From contig JABFXX010000297.1 of NCBI GenBank assembly GCA_013368795.1, positions 1 through 44,074 on the forward strand: a DNA stretch of 44,074 nucleotides, in the 5' to 3' direction. Of this stretch, positions 22,425 through 34,400 are shown one piece after another. The first letter of the stretch is position 1. The number at the start of each line of letters is the position of its first letter. The notes below the pieces were generated by a model. It saw only the letters and a list, made by a program, of their open reading frames with translations. It did no database searches and was not told where the DNA came from. A program made the position numbers and the translations under genes. Origin of the DNA: Kofleriaceae bacterium. Lineage in GTDB: Bacteria > Myxococcota_A > Polyangia > Haliangiales > Haliangiaceae.

Positions 22425-23828
22425 TCACTTCGGGCCCGGCAAGTCGTCGTTTCCCGCATCCCAGGCGAGCGACGCCGACGTGAACATGCTCTCCGGTGCG
22501 TAGGTGACAGCCACAGGCGTGATCGTGCTCGACGCACTCGTGCGGACCGTCCACACGATCGGGTCGAACTCGAGCTGGAGCTCGTCGAGCGCGACCATCC
22601 GGCCGTACTGGATCGTGCCATCGCACGTGTCCACGCAGTTGCCACCAGGGCAACGCGTCGTCACATGCGCGCAGCGCTCGAGGTACTCGGTCACCGGCCG
22701 CCCGGTGTACCCGACGCCGCCGATCTGGTACTCCGAGACCGCATTGCCCGCCGGAAGCAGATCGGTGGCGCCGCCGATCTGCCACTCGATGCGATAGCGG
22801 TGCGGCGGCTCGTTCGCGGCGCGCGGCGGGATCGTGACGCTCTCGCCGAGCTGGAGCGGCAGGCCGGTCGCGTCGTCGATGATCGCGAAGCCCTCGCCGT
22901 GCGATCCGATCGTGCCCGTCGTGGTGACGTCCGCGGGATCGGGTAGCGGCGACATATCGCAGTTCGCCGGCATCGGCGAGAAGTCATCGCAGACTCCGCC
23001 GGGGCCCGTGCCGATCTGGACGTAGTCGTCGACGTACGTCTTGCGATACCGCGGCGACGACGTCGGCTTCACGAGCTGCAGGATCACCGGCTCGGCCGTG
23101 TACTGGACGAACGGTTGCGCGGCGACCGCGTTCAGCGAGCCCGGCGTCATCAGCGGCGACATCGCCGAGCCAGCCGCGAAGCTCATGCCGAACAGCTGAA
23201 ACGGACGGTTCGCCTGCGCGAGTGGCTCGAAACCGAGCGGCGCCGCGAGCGGGTGATGCTTCCAGCAGTACGTCGACACGGTCTCGAGCCCTCCCTTGTC
23301 GCGCGCGCGGACGTCTAGCTTGTACTCCGCGTCCGTCGTGCCGAGCGCCGCGATGCCGTGCTCGCCGTCGCGGTAGAGCGAGACCCGGTAGCCGTCGTCG
23401 GTCTTCGCGAGTGCCGTCCAGTCGAGGAGGATGCCGCCGGCTGCATCGCGCACGCGATATGCGGTGACATCGGGATCGAGCGTCGCGTCGTCGATCGTCA
23501 CGTTCCACGCGAGCGGATTCTGCGACGCCTGGCGACCGAACGTCGGCCCCGTCGACGACATCAGGTAGCCGTACTTGTAGACATCGGGGCAGTCGGCACC
23601 CGCGAGATCGATCGCCTCGCCGTCGTGCGCGTGTACCGGCTCGCCGCTCGAGAAGTCGATCGCGTCGCCGCGCTCGTCGTGCACCGGGCTCGACGCGAGC
23701 GCGATCACCGGCGGCGTCGTATCGGGCCCGCAGTTCTCGGTGCACTCGCCATTCTCACCTTCGTCGATCGTCGAACCACATGCGGCCATCGCCCAAAGGC
23801 TCGCCGCGACCATCATCTTGCGCATCAT
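22425..23828 (-). CDS. Large hypothetical lipoprotein
   Basis: This 467-residue protein has a strong ribosome binding site (AGGAGG 7 bp before ATG 23828) and a lipobox signal (MMRKMMVAASLWAMAAC, Cys17). The mature N-terminus is acidic with disulfide-like cysteines (GECTENCGPD), then DTTPPVIALASSPVHDERGD. No catalytic family is recognised. Later parts are beta-rich with further cysteine clusters (CDDFSPMPANCDM, CAHVTTRCPGGNCVDTC). It is probably exposed at the outer membrane. It is divergent from glgB. Confidence 0.8.
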   Translation of the reverse strand: MMRKMMVAASLWAMAACGSTIDEGENGECTENCGPDTTPPVIALASSPVHDERGDAIDFSSGEPVHAHDGEAIDLAGADCPDVYKYGYLMSSTGPTFGRQASQNPLAWNVTIDDATLDPDVTAYRVRDAAGGILLDWTALAKTDDGYRVSLYRDGEHGIAALGTTDAEYKLDVRARDKGGLETVSTYCWKHHPLAAPLGFEPLAQANRPFQLFGMSFAAGSAMSPLMTPGSLNAVAAQPFVQYTAEPVILQLVKPTSSPRYRKTYVDDYVQIGTGPGGVCDDFSPMPANCDMSPLPDPADVTTTGTIGSHGEGFAIIDDATGLPLQLGESVTIPPRAANEPPHRYRIEWQIGGATDLLPAGNAVSEYQIGGVGYTGRPVTEYLERCAHVTTRCPGGNCVDTCDGTIQYGRMVALDELQLEFDPIVWTVRTSASSTITPVAVTYAPESMFTSASLAWDAGNDDLPGPK

Positions 23829-23905
23829 CTGATTGCCTCCTGTTGGGGGCCTCTATCGACCGCGCGGCTCACGGTTGCGTGAGCTGCCAAGAATCTTGCA
23901 ACTGC

Positions 23906-23933
23906 TTGTACTCCCGAGGCGAGTCGCTACAGT
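23906..23933 (+). promoter_or_regulatory. Candidate glgB promoter
   Basis: TTGTAC (23906-23911), a 16-bp spacer and TACAGT (23928-23933) resemble a sigma-70-type promoter. The predicted transcript start lies within about 3 bp of the GTG start codon at 23944, and no Shine-Dalgarno sequence precedes the gene, so the message may be leaderless. Confidence 0.5.
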
Positions 23934-23943
23934 GCACCCCGCC

Positions 23944-25842
23944 GTGACGCAAGCACTCGTAAGCCAGCTGCCCCAGTCACTCCTCACCTCCGATGACCTG
24001 TTTCTGTTCAACCAGGGAACGCACTACCGCCTCTATCAGAAGCTCGGCGCTCACGTAATTGATGGCGGCACGTACTTCGCGGTGTGGGCACCGAGTGCGC
24101 GAAGCGTCAGCGTGATCGGCGACTGGAATCACTGGGTGCACGGCAAGGATCAGCTGCGCCCGCGGGAGTCGAGCGGCATCTGGGAAGGCACGATCAAGGG
24201 CGTCGGCCACGGCACTCGCTACAAGTTCGCGATCACCGGGCCCGACGGACACACGCGCGAGAAGGCCGATCCGTTCGCGACGCGCGCAGAGCATCCGCCG
24301 GCGACCGCGTCGATCATCTGGCAGCTATCGCACGACTGGAAAGACGACAAGTGGATGAAGACGCGCGGCGAGCGATGCGCTCGCAACGCGCCGATGTCGA
24401 TCTACGAGCTGCACCTCGGCTCGTGGCGCCGCAATCACGGCGAGGTGCTCGGCTATCGCGAGCTCGGCGCGCAGATCGGCCATCACGTCAGCCAGCTCGG
24501 GTTCACGCATGTCGAGCTGATGCCGATCCTCGAGCACCCGTTCTACGGATCGTGGGGCTATCAGGTCACCGGCTACTTCGCGCCGACGACGCGCTACGGC
24601 GCGCCCGAAGACTTCATGCAGATGATCGACGAGCTGCACCAGCGCGGCATCGGCGTGATCGTCGACTGGGTCCCGGCGCACTTCCCGACCGACCAGCACG
24701 GCCTCGGTTACTTCGACGGCACGCACCTGTTCGAGCACGCCGATCCGCGGCGCGGCTTTCACCCGGACTGGACGAGCTACATCTTCAACTACGGCCGCCA
24801 CGAGGTCCGCGCGTTCCTGATCTCGAGCGCGCTGTCGTGGATCGACCGCTATCACATCGACGGTCTGCGCGTGGACGGCGTCGCGTCGATGCTGTACCGC
24901 GACTACTCGCGCAAGCCCGGCGAGTGGGTGCCGAACGAGGACGGCAGCAATCACGATCGCGATGCGATCTCGTTCCTCCAGCAGTTCAACCGCGCGGTGT
25001 ACGGCGCGTATCCCGACGTCCAGACGATCGCCGAGGAGTCGACGGCGTGGGGTGGCGTGTCGCGTCCGCCCGAGCACGGTGGCCTGGGCTTTGGCTACAA
25101 GTGGGACCTCGGCTGGATGCACGACACGCTCAAGTTCCTCGAGCGCGAGCCGGTGCACCGCAAGTGGCACTACGACGAGATCACGTTCCGCGCGATCTAT
25201 CAGAACAGCGAGAACTACGTGATGCCGCTGTCCCACGACGAGGTCGTGCACGGCAAGGGCTCGATCCTCAGCAAGATGCCCGGCGACCCGTGGCAGAAGT
25301 ACGCGTCGGTGCGCCTGCTCTACGGCTACCAGTGGACGATGCCGGGCAAGAAGCTCCTGTTCATGGGCAGCGAGATCGGCGTGTGGGGCGAGTGGAACCA
25401 CGATCAGCAGCTCGACTGGGCAGCCGGCCTCCACCCCGCGCACGGCGGCATCGCGCGCTGGCTCGGCGATCTCAACGGCGCGTACAGGAAGTACCCGTCG
25501 CTGCACGTGCGCGACTGCGATCCGGTCGGCTTTCAGTGGCTCATCGCTGACGATCGCGATGGGTGCACGCTCGCGTACCTGCGCACGGGCGAGGCCGGAG
25601 ATCCTCCGATCCTCGTCGTCGCGAATTTCACGCCGGTGCCGCGCGACGGCTATCGAATCGGCGTGCCGCGCACGGGCCACTGGCGCGAGATCCTGAACTC
25701 GGATGCGGGAATCTACGGCGGCAGCGGCATCGGAAATCGCGGTGGTCTCCACAGCGAGGGCGTTCCGTGGCACGGTCAGGAACAGTCTGTCGTCGCCACG
25801 GTGCCGCCACTCGGCATCGTCGTATTCGTCGCAGACGCCTGA
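23944..25842 (+). CDS. glgB: 1,4-alpha-glucan branching enzyme
   Basis: GTG 23944 begins a 632-residue GH13 protein. An N-terminal CBM48 module (THYRLYQKLGAHVIDGGTYFAVWAPSARSVSVIGDWN) is followed by the barrel (SIYELHLGSWRR, YGSWGYQVTGYFAPTTRYG, VDWVPAHFP). The catalytic residues are in place with the E. coli spacing: nucleophile D311 (GLRVDGVASMLYRDY), acid/base E364 (IAEEST) and transition-state D432 (LSHDEVVHGKGS). The long extra N-terminal domain of E. coli GlgB is absent, so this is the short form. The enzyme introduces alpha-1,6 branches into glycogen. The GH57 gene follows after 6 bp. Confidence 0.97.
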   Translation: MTQALVSQLPQSLLTSDDLFLFNQGTHYRLYQKLGAHVIDGGTYFAVWAPSARSVSVIGDWNHWVHGKDQLRPRESSGIWEGTIKGVGHGTRYKFAITGPDGHTREKADPFATRAEHPPATASIIWQLSHDWKDDKWMKTRGERCARNAPMSIYELHLGSWRRNHGEVLGYRELGAQIGHHVSQLGFTHVELMPILEHPFYGSWGYQVTGYFAPTTRYGAPEDFMQMIDELHQRGIGVIVDWVPAHFPTDQHGLGYFDGTHLFEHADPRRGFHPDWTSYIFNYGRHEVRAFLISSALSWIDRYHIDGLRVDGVASMLYRDYSRKPGEWVPNEDGSNHDRDAISFLQQFNRAVYGAYPDVQTIAEESTAWGGVSRPPEHGGLGFGYKWDLGWMHDTLKFLEREPVHRKWHYDEITFRAIYQNSENYVMPLSHDEVVHGKGSILSKMPGDPWQKYASVRLLYGYQWTMPGKKLLFMGSEIGVWGEWNHDQQLDWAAGLHPAHGGIARWLGDLNGAYRKYPSLHVRDCDPVGFQWLIADDRDGCTLAYLRTGEAGDPPILVVANFTPVPRDGYRIGVPRTGHWREILNSDAGIYGGSGIGNRGGLHSEGVPWHGQEQSVVATVPPLGIVVFVADA

Positions 25843-25848
25843 ACTATC

Positions 25849-28290
25849 GTGAACGACAACGACAAGTGGGTTTGCGTCCACGGTCACTTCTATCAGCCAC
25901 CTCGCGAGAACCCGTGGCTGGAAGCGATCGAGCCACAACCGAGCGCGCATCCGTATCGCGACTGGAACGAGCGCATCACGGCCGAGTGCTACCGGCCGAA
26001 TACCGCGGCGCGAGTCGTCGACGGCCAGGGCACGATCATCCAGATCGTCGACAACTATCAGCGGATGAGCTTCAACGTCGGCCCGACGCTGATGTCGTGG
26101 CTCGAGCGCCACGCGCGCGACGTCCACGACGCGCTGATCGCCGCCGACCGCGCGAGCCGCGATCGGTTCAGCGGCCACGGCTCGGCGATGGCCCAGGCCT
26201 ACAACCACATGATCATGCCGCTCGCGTCTGCGCGCGATCGCGCGACGCAGGTGAAGTGGGGCATCGCTGACTTCAAGTATCGCTATCGGCGTGCGCCCGA
26301 GGGCATGTGGCTGCCCGAGTGCGCGGTCGACACGGCGACGCTCGAGGCACTGGCCGCCGAAGGGATCCTGTTCACGGTGCTCGCGCCGCACCAGGCGAAG
26401 GCGTGGCGGCCGCCGGGCGGCGAGTGGCGTACGACGCCGGTCGATCCGGGCCGCGCGTACAAGTGCAAGCTGCCGTCGGGCCGCACGATCGACCTCTTCT
26501 TCTACGACGGCGCGACCTCGCAGGCCGTGGCGTTCGAGCGCCTCCTCTCGGACGGGCACAAGATCATCTCGCGGATGACGAGCCGCGACCTCGTCGAAGG
26601 CGGCGGTCCGACGCTCTGCCACATCGCGACCGACGGCGAGACCTACGGCCACCACCATCGCTACGGCGACATGGCACTCGCGTGGGCGCTCTCGCAGGTC
26701 GAGCAAGGCTGGGAAGGCACGCGCCTCACGAACTACGCCGAGTTCCGGACCAAGGTGCCGGCGACGTGGGAGGTCCAGATCGTCGAGAGCTCGTCGTGGA
26801 GCTGCGCGCACGGCATCGCGCGCTGGCGCGACGACTGCGGCTGCAACAGCGGCGGCAAGCCCGGCTGGAACCAGCGCTGGCGACGCCCGCTGCGCGACGC
26901 GCTCGACTTCCTCCGCGAGCAAGTCACCGGCGCGCTCGAGGGCGTCGGCCGCGTGCTGTTCGTCGATCCGTGGGCCGCGCGCGACGCGTACATCGACGTC
27001 CTGCTCGGCGGTCCCGAGATCCGCGAGCAGTTCTTCGCCAAGCACGCGGCGCACGCGCTCAGCCCCACCGAGCGCGTCCGTGCGCTCTCCCTGATGGAGA
27101 TCGCGCGCCACGCGATGCTCATGTACACGAGCTGCGGCTGGTTCTTCGACGATCTCTCGGGCATCGAGACCGTGCAGTGCATGCAGTACGCCGCGCGTGT
27201 CGCGGAGCTGCTCGTCGAGGTCGGCGGCAACTCGGTCGAGGCCGAGCTCGTCGATCGCCTCTCGATCGCGCGCTCGAACCTGCCCGAGGCCGGCGACGGC
27301 CGCCGCGTGTGGTCGAGCTACGTGCGCCCTGCCCGCATCGATCCGACGAAGGTCGCGTCCCACGTCGCGGTCCACGCGCTCGTCGAGGCCGACGGCAACA
27401 ACGTCGCGGTCGATGGCTTCCACGTCGACTTCCTCGATCGCGTCGCCCGCCGCTCGGGGCGCGCGCGCATGGTCGCGGGCACGCTGCGCGTCCGCTCTGC
27501 CCTCACCGAGGCGGCGACGACGATGTGCTTCGCCGGCCTCCACCTCGGCGAGCAGCACGTCACCGGCGGCGTGCGCCCACCGCTCGATCCCGCCGAATGG
27601 TCGACGACGCTCAGCGAGCTGCGCGACTCGCTCGAGACCGGCGACGTGTTCGCGGCCCAGCGCGCGATCGATCGCCACTTCCCGGGCGCGCACCTCTCGC
27701 TCGGCTCGCTCCTGCCCGGCTCGCGCGAGCCCGTGCTCCGCGCCGTGCTCGGCGAGGCGATCGCGCAGGCCGAGAAGGAGCTCGTCGACACCTACGACCA
27801 GCACTCGCCGCTGATCCGCTGGCTCGTCGCGCACGAGCTGCCCGTCCCCGAGACCCTGCACACCGTCGCCGAGGCGTCGCTACGGCGCCGCGTGCTGCGC
27901 AACCTCGACGCCGACGACGCGTCGTTCAGCACGCTGCGCGCGCACATGACCGAGGCGGCCGAGGTGAAGGTCAGCCTCGACACGCCGGAGATCGCGCTCG
28001 CCGCGAGCAACAGCCTGCGCCGCCTCATCGATCGCGTCGCCGCGTCGGGTGAAGGTCCCGCCGGCCTCGACGTCAACGCGCTCGATACCGTTGCGCGCGC
28101 CGCCGAGATCACGAACCGGATGAAGAGCTCGGTCGATCTGTGGTTCGCGCAGAACGCGACCTGGCGCCTGCTCGAGCGCTTGCCCGAGCTGCGTCGCCGC
28201 GCGAAGGGCGGAGATGCCAACGCGATGACCGCGCAAGGCGATCTCGAGCGCCTCGCGAAGGCGCTGCGCCTTGCCGTGCCGCCCGCGTAG
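25849..28290 (+). CDS. Glycoside hydrolase family 57 protein with DUF3536
   Basis: GTG 25849 begins 813 residues. The GH57 barrel starts with CVHGHFYQPPRENPWLEAIE and carries the probable nucleophile E157 (MWLPECAVD) and acid D262 (IATDGETYGHHH). A DUF3536 region fills the C-terminal half. GH57 enzymes act on alpha-glucans (amylase, branching or glucanotransferase activity). The 6-bp gap to glgB shows an operon and supports a role in glycogen metabolism. It is cytoplasmic, with no signal peptide. Confidence 0.92.
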   Translation: MNDNDKWVCVHGHFYQPPRENPWLEAIEPQPSAHPYRDWNERITAECYRPNTAARVVDGQGTIIQIVDNYQRMSFNVGPTLMSWLERHARDVHDALIAADRASRDRFSGHGSAMAQAYNHMIMPLASARDRATQVKWGIADFKYRYRRAPEGMWLPECAVDTATLEALAAEGILFTVLAPHQAKAWRPPGGEWRTTPVDPGRAYKCKLPSGRTIDLFFYDGATSQAVAFERLLSDGHKIISRMTSRDLVEGGGPTLCHIATDGETYGHHHRYGDMALAWALSQVEQGWEGTRLTNYAEFRTKVPATWEVQIVESSSWSCAHGIARWRDDCGCNSGGKPGWNQRWRRPLRDALDFLREQVTGALEGVGRVLFVDPWAARDAYIDVLLGGPEIREQFFAKHAAHALSPTERVRALSLMEIARHAMLMYTSCGWFFDDLSGIETVQCMQYAARVAELLVEVGGNSVEAELVDRLSIARSNLPEAGDGRRVWSSYVRPARIDPTKVASHVAVHALVEADGNNVAVDGFHVDFLDRVARRSGRARMVAGTLRVRSALTEAATTMCFAGLHLGEQHVTGGVRPPLDPAEWSTTLSELRDSLETGDVFAAQRAIDRHFPGAHLSLGSLLPGSREPVLRAVLGEAIAQAEKELVDTYDQHSPLIRWLVAHELPVPETLHTVAEASLRRRVLRNLDADDASFSTLRAHMTEAAEVKVSLDTPEIALAASNSLRRLIDRVAASGEGPAGLDVNALDTVARAAEITNRMKSSVDLWFAQNATWRLLERLPELRRRAKGGDANAMTAQGDLERLAKALRLAVPPA

Positions 28291-28403
28291 CTCGACTACC
28301 CTCGACGTCTACCTGGAGCTGTACCGGCTTCGCGGTATCGCGTAACTGGAGCAAAATGCGGCAGCGCTGATCCCTTCTGCGCCGCGTCCAGCGTGTTAAC
28401 GCG

Positions 28404-31400
28404 ATGATAGATGCGGGGCGGTCGATGAAGAAGGCCGAGGCGCGGGTGCCGACGACACGCCCCCATACACCTGCTCCGCGCGCCCGCCTCGAGGCCGAAG
28501 CCGACCACGCGGTCGCGCATGCAGCACGCGGCGCACGAGCAGACCGTGGCGAGCTCTCGGCGACGACCGCCGCGCGCGATCTCGGCGGCACGGGCAGTCC
28601 CCTGCCCTCGGGCATCCGCGATCGGCTCGAGCGCGTGTTCGCGGCAGACCTCGCGGCGGTGAGGGTCCACGAGGGCCGCGAGGCGGAGCGCGCGACGCGC
28701 GGCGCGCGTGCGATGACGGCGGGCGCGCACGTGTATCTCGGCGAGCACGACCGCGTCGCCGCCGCGCACACGTTCCCGGTGCTCGTCCACGAGGTCGCGC
28801 ACGTCTTGCAGCAAACGGGCCGCGAGCGCGGCGACGGTCGGCTCGTCGCGACCGCGCGCGCCGGCACCGCCGAGCCGTTTGCGTGGAGTGCGCCGTTTTC
28901 TCGGTTCACCCGCGGCCTGACGACCGCCACGGTGCTCTCGGAATGGAGCAAGAAGGCCCGGGCACGCGGCAAGATCACCGCGGCCGGCCAGATCGATGCG
29001 CTGGCCACCGCGGCCGCCGCGGCAAAGGCTCCGGCGACGTTCTGGAGCGATCGAGCGGGTCACGTCGTCGCCCGCACCGCCGATCCGATGTTCGTCGTCG
29101 GGACGGCACCTGCCCCGACGCTATCCGGTCTCGAGCCGCTCACCCGCGCCGCGCTCGGCGACGCCCTCAAGCTCGAAGGCAAGACGGCTGCGGCAGCGGA
29201 GATCCTGGTCGATTTCGGCACGACCACCGAGGGGCTGATCGTCGATCCCACGACCTACCTCGCGTTCGTCACAGCCGTGGGTGTCGACGCTCTCCTCGAT
29301 CGGATCCTCGAGATCTGGCAGGACCACGATATTTTCGAGTCGGCGCGGCCGAAGAAGATGATCGCGTGGACGGTCGCGTATCTGACCGGCACGTTCGACG
29401 CCGTGGTGGGCGTGCCGATTCACGACGATCCCGATCCGACGAAGCGTACGTTCCTCGGCCCCGATCTTCTGACCATCGTCGGTGCCGCCGACACGGCCGG
29501 CACGTTTCATCCCAGCGAGCTCCTCGTCGCCGCGATCATCGCGATCAAGCAGCTCGAGCAGATCCGGGTGAAGCACCTCGAGCCGCCGAAGGGATTTCGG
29601 GTCGTCGTCACGAACGACGACAAGCTCGACGCGCGCGTCACCGTGGCCGACAAGCTCGTCAGGACCGCGAAGCTGACCGAGGAGCGAGGCGCGGGGATCA
29701 AGGCGGGCACCGACAAGGGCTTCACGGGCACGCTCGAGGCCGCCAACCTCTACGTCCGCAACTACATGCCGGTGCTCGGCGCGATCGGCGCGTGGGCGCT
29801 CGACTTCTGGAAGCTCGGTGCGCTCGCGCAGGCCGCAGCGACCGGAGGGAACGCCAAGGCGACCGAGCGCGGTCTCGGCGAGGACACGATCCGCAAGATC
29901 GGCACCGCGAGCCCGGAGCCGTTCGCCGGGTTCAAAGCGGCGCTCGAGAAGCACCACACCGACTTCTACAGCCGACTGTCCGACGATTCGCTACCCGGCT
30001 CGGCGGAGTATTCCAAGCGAGTCGAAGCGGCCGTCAAGGTCGTCGACGAGCAGATGCGGGTCGTCCAGCGCAAGGCGGGCGAGCGCGGGGCATCCGAGGC
30101 GTGGGCCGGCGCGGTGTTCGCGTTCGACGCTTCGAAGATCACCACGAACAATACCGTGCTGCTCGCGCAGTCGTCGTGGCTGCTCGCGAAGCTCGCCGGC
30201 TATCGCAACACGCTCAAGCTCTACGCCCGCAAGGAGGACGACGGCCTGCGCAAGAGGTTCGAGGATGTCCTCGGTCCGATCGGACCCTGGCCGGCCGACG
30301 ACTATCGCGTGCACCATCGCGCCTTTGTCGCCGAACGATTCGGCGACCTGGCGAAGGCGATCGGCCTGGATCCGATCGCCGCGTCGATGCTGGCGATCCT
30401 CACGGCCACCGAGCCGCTTCCGACGGGCGCAGACCAGTCCGACGACGTGCTCGCGATCGTCGATCGGTTTCGGCCGCAGCCGCGCGGCCCGATCAGCCGG
30501 CTCGCCGACGACATGCAGGGTCAACGGATCGCGGGTATCGACCAGTTCACCGCCGAACAGTTCGTCGCGCTGTTCCAGGGCGATCGGTACCGACGCGTCA
30601 GCAGCCGCATCGACACGCTGCTCGGCGGCCCCGAGGGCACCACGTTCGCGCTCGACCACGAACCGCTCCTCAACCAGGCGATCGCCGCAGAAGACAAGTC
30701 CCCTCTCCAGCCGCTGCGCTACCGGCTGGAGAGGGGCAAGTTCGCCTACCTGCATCGGCGCGACCAGAGTGGGGTCGCGCGCACGCCGCTGCGGCACTTG
30801 ATCGAGTTTCACCCGGTCGTCCAGGCGCTCGTGAAGTCGTGGGACCACTACGTCATCCCCACGAAGCAGAACGAGCCCGATCTCGTGGTCTGGAAGATCC
30901 CGAAGTTCGATGCGCTCGCGAGCTATCTCCGCACGCTCGATTCGGTGAACCAGCTCCTCGCGCGGTACGCGCAGGTCGATGGGTCCCCGGGGACGCCGAC
31001 TACGGCCGACGGCTTCAAGAAGCTGCCCGCAGACGAGTGGTGGAAGAAGTTTCTCGAGCTCACCGACACCAACGTCGCGTTGACCCAGCAGACACGGCGC
31101 CGCTCGCTGCAGTCGATCACCGAGCTCAACAAGAAGCTCGCCGAGTACGCGGCCAAGGACTTCCCGTCCCCGGCCATCCCGCCGACGGCAGACATGCTGG
31201 GCAAAAAGCTTCCCGATGACTGGGAAGGCTGGCTCGTCACGCTCGTCCTCGAGGCGGGCGACGAGAAGAAGAACGCCGCACGAAGCCTCGGCCTCCGCAA
31301 GATCCCGGCGCTCGACTCCGCAATCGCGACCTATGCGACCGCCGACGCCGGCGGCGGAACGGCGATCTCCGCGACCGCCGTCGCGAACATGGGTGACACG

Positions 31401-34400
31401 GCGTGGCTCGCGCTCTGGCGCAAGGTGATCAACATCGCGACGACGCGCCGCATGGAGCTGCGCGACACGCTGATCAAGGAGAACCTGCACGGGACGCTCG
31501 GCAAGGAACGGACGGCAGCGTGGAACGACCTGCTCGACCACGAGCGCAAGGCGTTGGTCCACGAACGCGTGCGCATCGTCCGCACGCTCGTCGAGCCTCT
31601 CCTCAACGCCTACGTCCCCAAGACGGGCATCACCGACCTCGTGACCGTCGGCGAACAGCGCACGCCGAAGCGGTGGGCCGCGGGTCTCGCGGTCCAAAAC
31701 CTGGGCTCGTATCTGATCGGACCGATCGACGACAACCACTGGATCAAAGATCCCGCAGTGAAGCCGGAGGAGCGCGCGTCGCATCAGGCAGCTGCGCTCC
31801 TCCAGGTCGCCTACCTCGCACGCGACAAGATCGTCACGCAGTCCGGATCTGACTGGGTGATGATCGGCTGGGATCGCGACGTCGCGTGGATGTGGATGCC
31901 CGTCCTCGACCAGACGCTGAAGTTCCTGAGCAAGTCCCCCGATCTCACGGCGTGGCTCCGCGACGACGAAAAGCCGGCGAGCAGCTGGGTTCCGGGCCGC
32001 CAGACCGCGCTACAGAACATCTACGACGGCCTGTGGGCCTCGATGGCCGCGCATCGCGAGGAGTTTGGCTTCGTCGGCATCAAGGGAGACGGCACGATCG
32101 AGAACCCCGGCACGGTGCACGAGGTCGACAACGACAGGCGCAGGTATGGCATCGGTCATGCGTTCACGATCGACGGCGTTACCTGGGAGATCCTCAGCGT
32201 CCCCGAGAAGTTCGTCTATCACCCGGCACTCCTCAGGGCCGACAAGACCGAAGTCCTCCCGCCGAAGCTCGTCATCAACGGCACCGAGGACAAGACGTTC
32301 GACGGAAAGACGACGCTCGTTCGCGTGATGCGCGACGGCGAGTTCCTGGAGCTCAACAACGATCGCGGCAAGAGCGAGCCCTACATGCGCGAGCTCGCGT
32401 TCGCGGTGATGATGGCCTCCACGGTCGATCAGCTCGCCGACCTCGCCGAGGGCATGGAGGCCGGCGCGCGCTTCGTCGGAGGCCTCGTCCTCGATATCGC
32501 CGAGCTGTTCCCCGTGGCGGGTCAGGCGGCCGCGGCCGCGCGCGTCGTGCTCGGCGTCGGCAGCGTCCTCGCCGACAGGGACTTCCGGAACCTCGTCAGC
32601 GCGCTGATCGTCGACCCGATCGGCGTCGTCACGGACGCCTGGACGAAGTTCAAGAGCAACCTGACGGTCGAGAACATCGCGGAGAACCTCCTCCTGAACC
32701 CGGGGCTCGAGTTCCTCGAGGATCTCGGCAACATCAAGAAGGAGCACAAGAGCGTCGGCGCGGCTCCGAGCGGCGTCGGTAAGATCTTGCGGCGGCTCGC
32801 ATCGATCGCGAGCAGCATCGCCGGCGCGATCGGACGCGTGATCGGGTTCGCGCACGATATCCGCGACGACATCCAGTCGTTCGTGATCGAGCACCTCGTG
32901 CTCGCGCGTGTGCTGAGCTTCGTGGCCGAGCACATCCACTTCATCGCCGAGATCCCCGCGCTGCTCCAGCAGAACAATCTGGAGAACCTCGAGCAGTCGA
33001 TGCTCGATCTCGTCGCCGGGCAGTTCACCGGTATCGTCGAGGCGATCGGCGAGATCCGCATGCCGGCGAAGCTGATCACGATGCGCGACGTCGTGCCGAT
33101 CTTCCTCGACATCGTAGGCAAGCGGCTCGGCGGCAAGTACGCGTTCGGCTACAAGGTCATCAAGGCGCTCCTCGAGGCCGTCGGACGGTGGACCGAAGTG
33201 ACCGACATGATCGCCGACGCGATCGACGCGATCCTTCCGAAGGAGATCAACCCGCTCGAGCTGCAGACGTTCTGGACCGACTTCATCAACGAGAAGCTCG
33301 GCAAGCACCTCGGCGGTGTTCAGAGCTGGGTCCGGGACGTGCTCGACACGATCTACAGCGCGATTCCCGGGCACACCGATCACCTCCCTCAGCCTCGAAA
33401 GCTGAACATCAAGGCCGAGGGCGATCAGTTCCTCGACGCGGCTCCGCTCGTGCGCGAATCCGCGAGGCCGACCGCCAGACCCGAAGAGGTCGAGCTGTCA
33501 GGCGGTCGCAGGCTGCCCGCCGCGCAGCGCGCACGCTTCGAGGCGCAGCTGGGCCAGGATCTATCCCACGTACGCCTCCACACCGGTGGCGACGCCGCGC
33601 GTGCAACGACCGCGGTCGGTGCGCGAGCGCTGACGACCGGCAGTCACGTGCTCCTCGCGCCCGACATCGCGCCTGGCAGCGACAGCGGCGATCGAGTGAT
33701 GCGCCACGAGCTCGTCCACGTGATCCAGCAGACCGGCCCGCGCGCCGCGGGCGCCGACGACACGCCCGTGACCGGCGAGCCCGACCTCGGCGTCAACATT
33801 CATCCCGCGGCCGAACGACTCGCGAACGAGATCGCGGCGAAGGCGGCACCGGCCGAGGTCGGTCCGCGCGCCGCGCGCGGGTTTCAGCCAAACATGTTCG
33901 GCATGGGCCAGCGGTTCGTCGACTACCTGACCCATACGGACCGTCCGTGGAAGGAGATCGACAAGATCGCAAAGACCGGACAAGGCACCGGACGCAAGCT
34001 GATCGGACGCGACGTCAAGCTCTCGATCGAGAAGGTGGGCACCGCGATCGAGTCGTGGGTCAGCAACTTCACGGCAAAGGACATGGATGCGGGCGTGACC
34101 AAGAACCTCGCGCCTGCCGTCGACAAGATCAAAGCCTGGCTCGTCGACAAGACGCAGGAGATCAAGCAAGCCGTCGACGACCTCGCGATCGACGCCAGTA
34201 GTGCGACGGCACTCCGCGACGACTCCAACGAGTCGCCGATCATGGAGCTTCACGTCGAGAACTTCGAAGCGAAACTCGTCCGATTCATCGCGGTGCGAAC
34301 TGGGTGCTTCATCAAGATCGAGCTCGCGACCAACGACCACAAGCTCGATCACGACAAGCCGCTGAAGAAGATCCTCTTCGAGGGGATGAACCCAGCCGCG

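Noticed and set aside
24325..27861. Long Arg/Asp/Val-rich open frame of 1178 codons antisense to glgB and the GH57 gene
   Set aside because: High GC leaves antisense frames open. Both plus-strand genes have complete catalytic motifs, and the antisense product is low-complexity with no domain.
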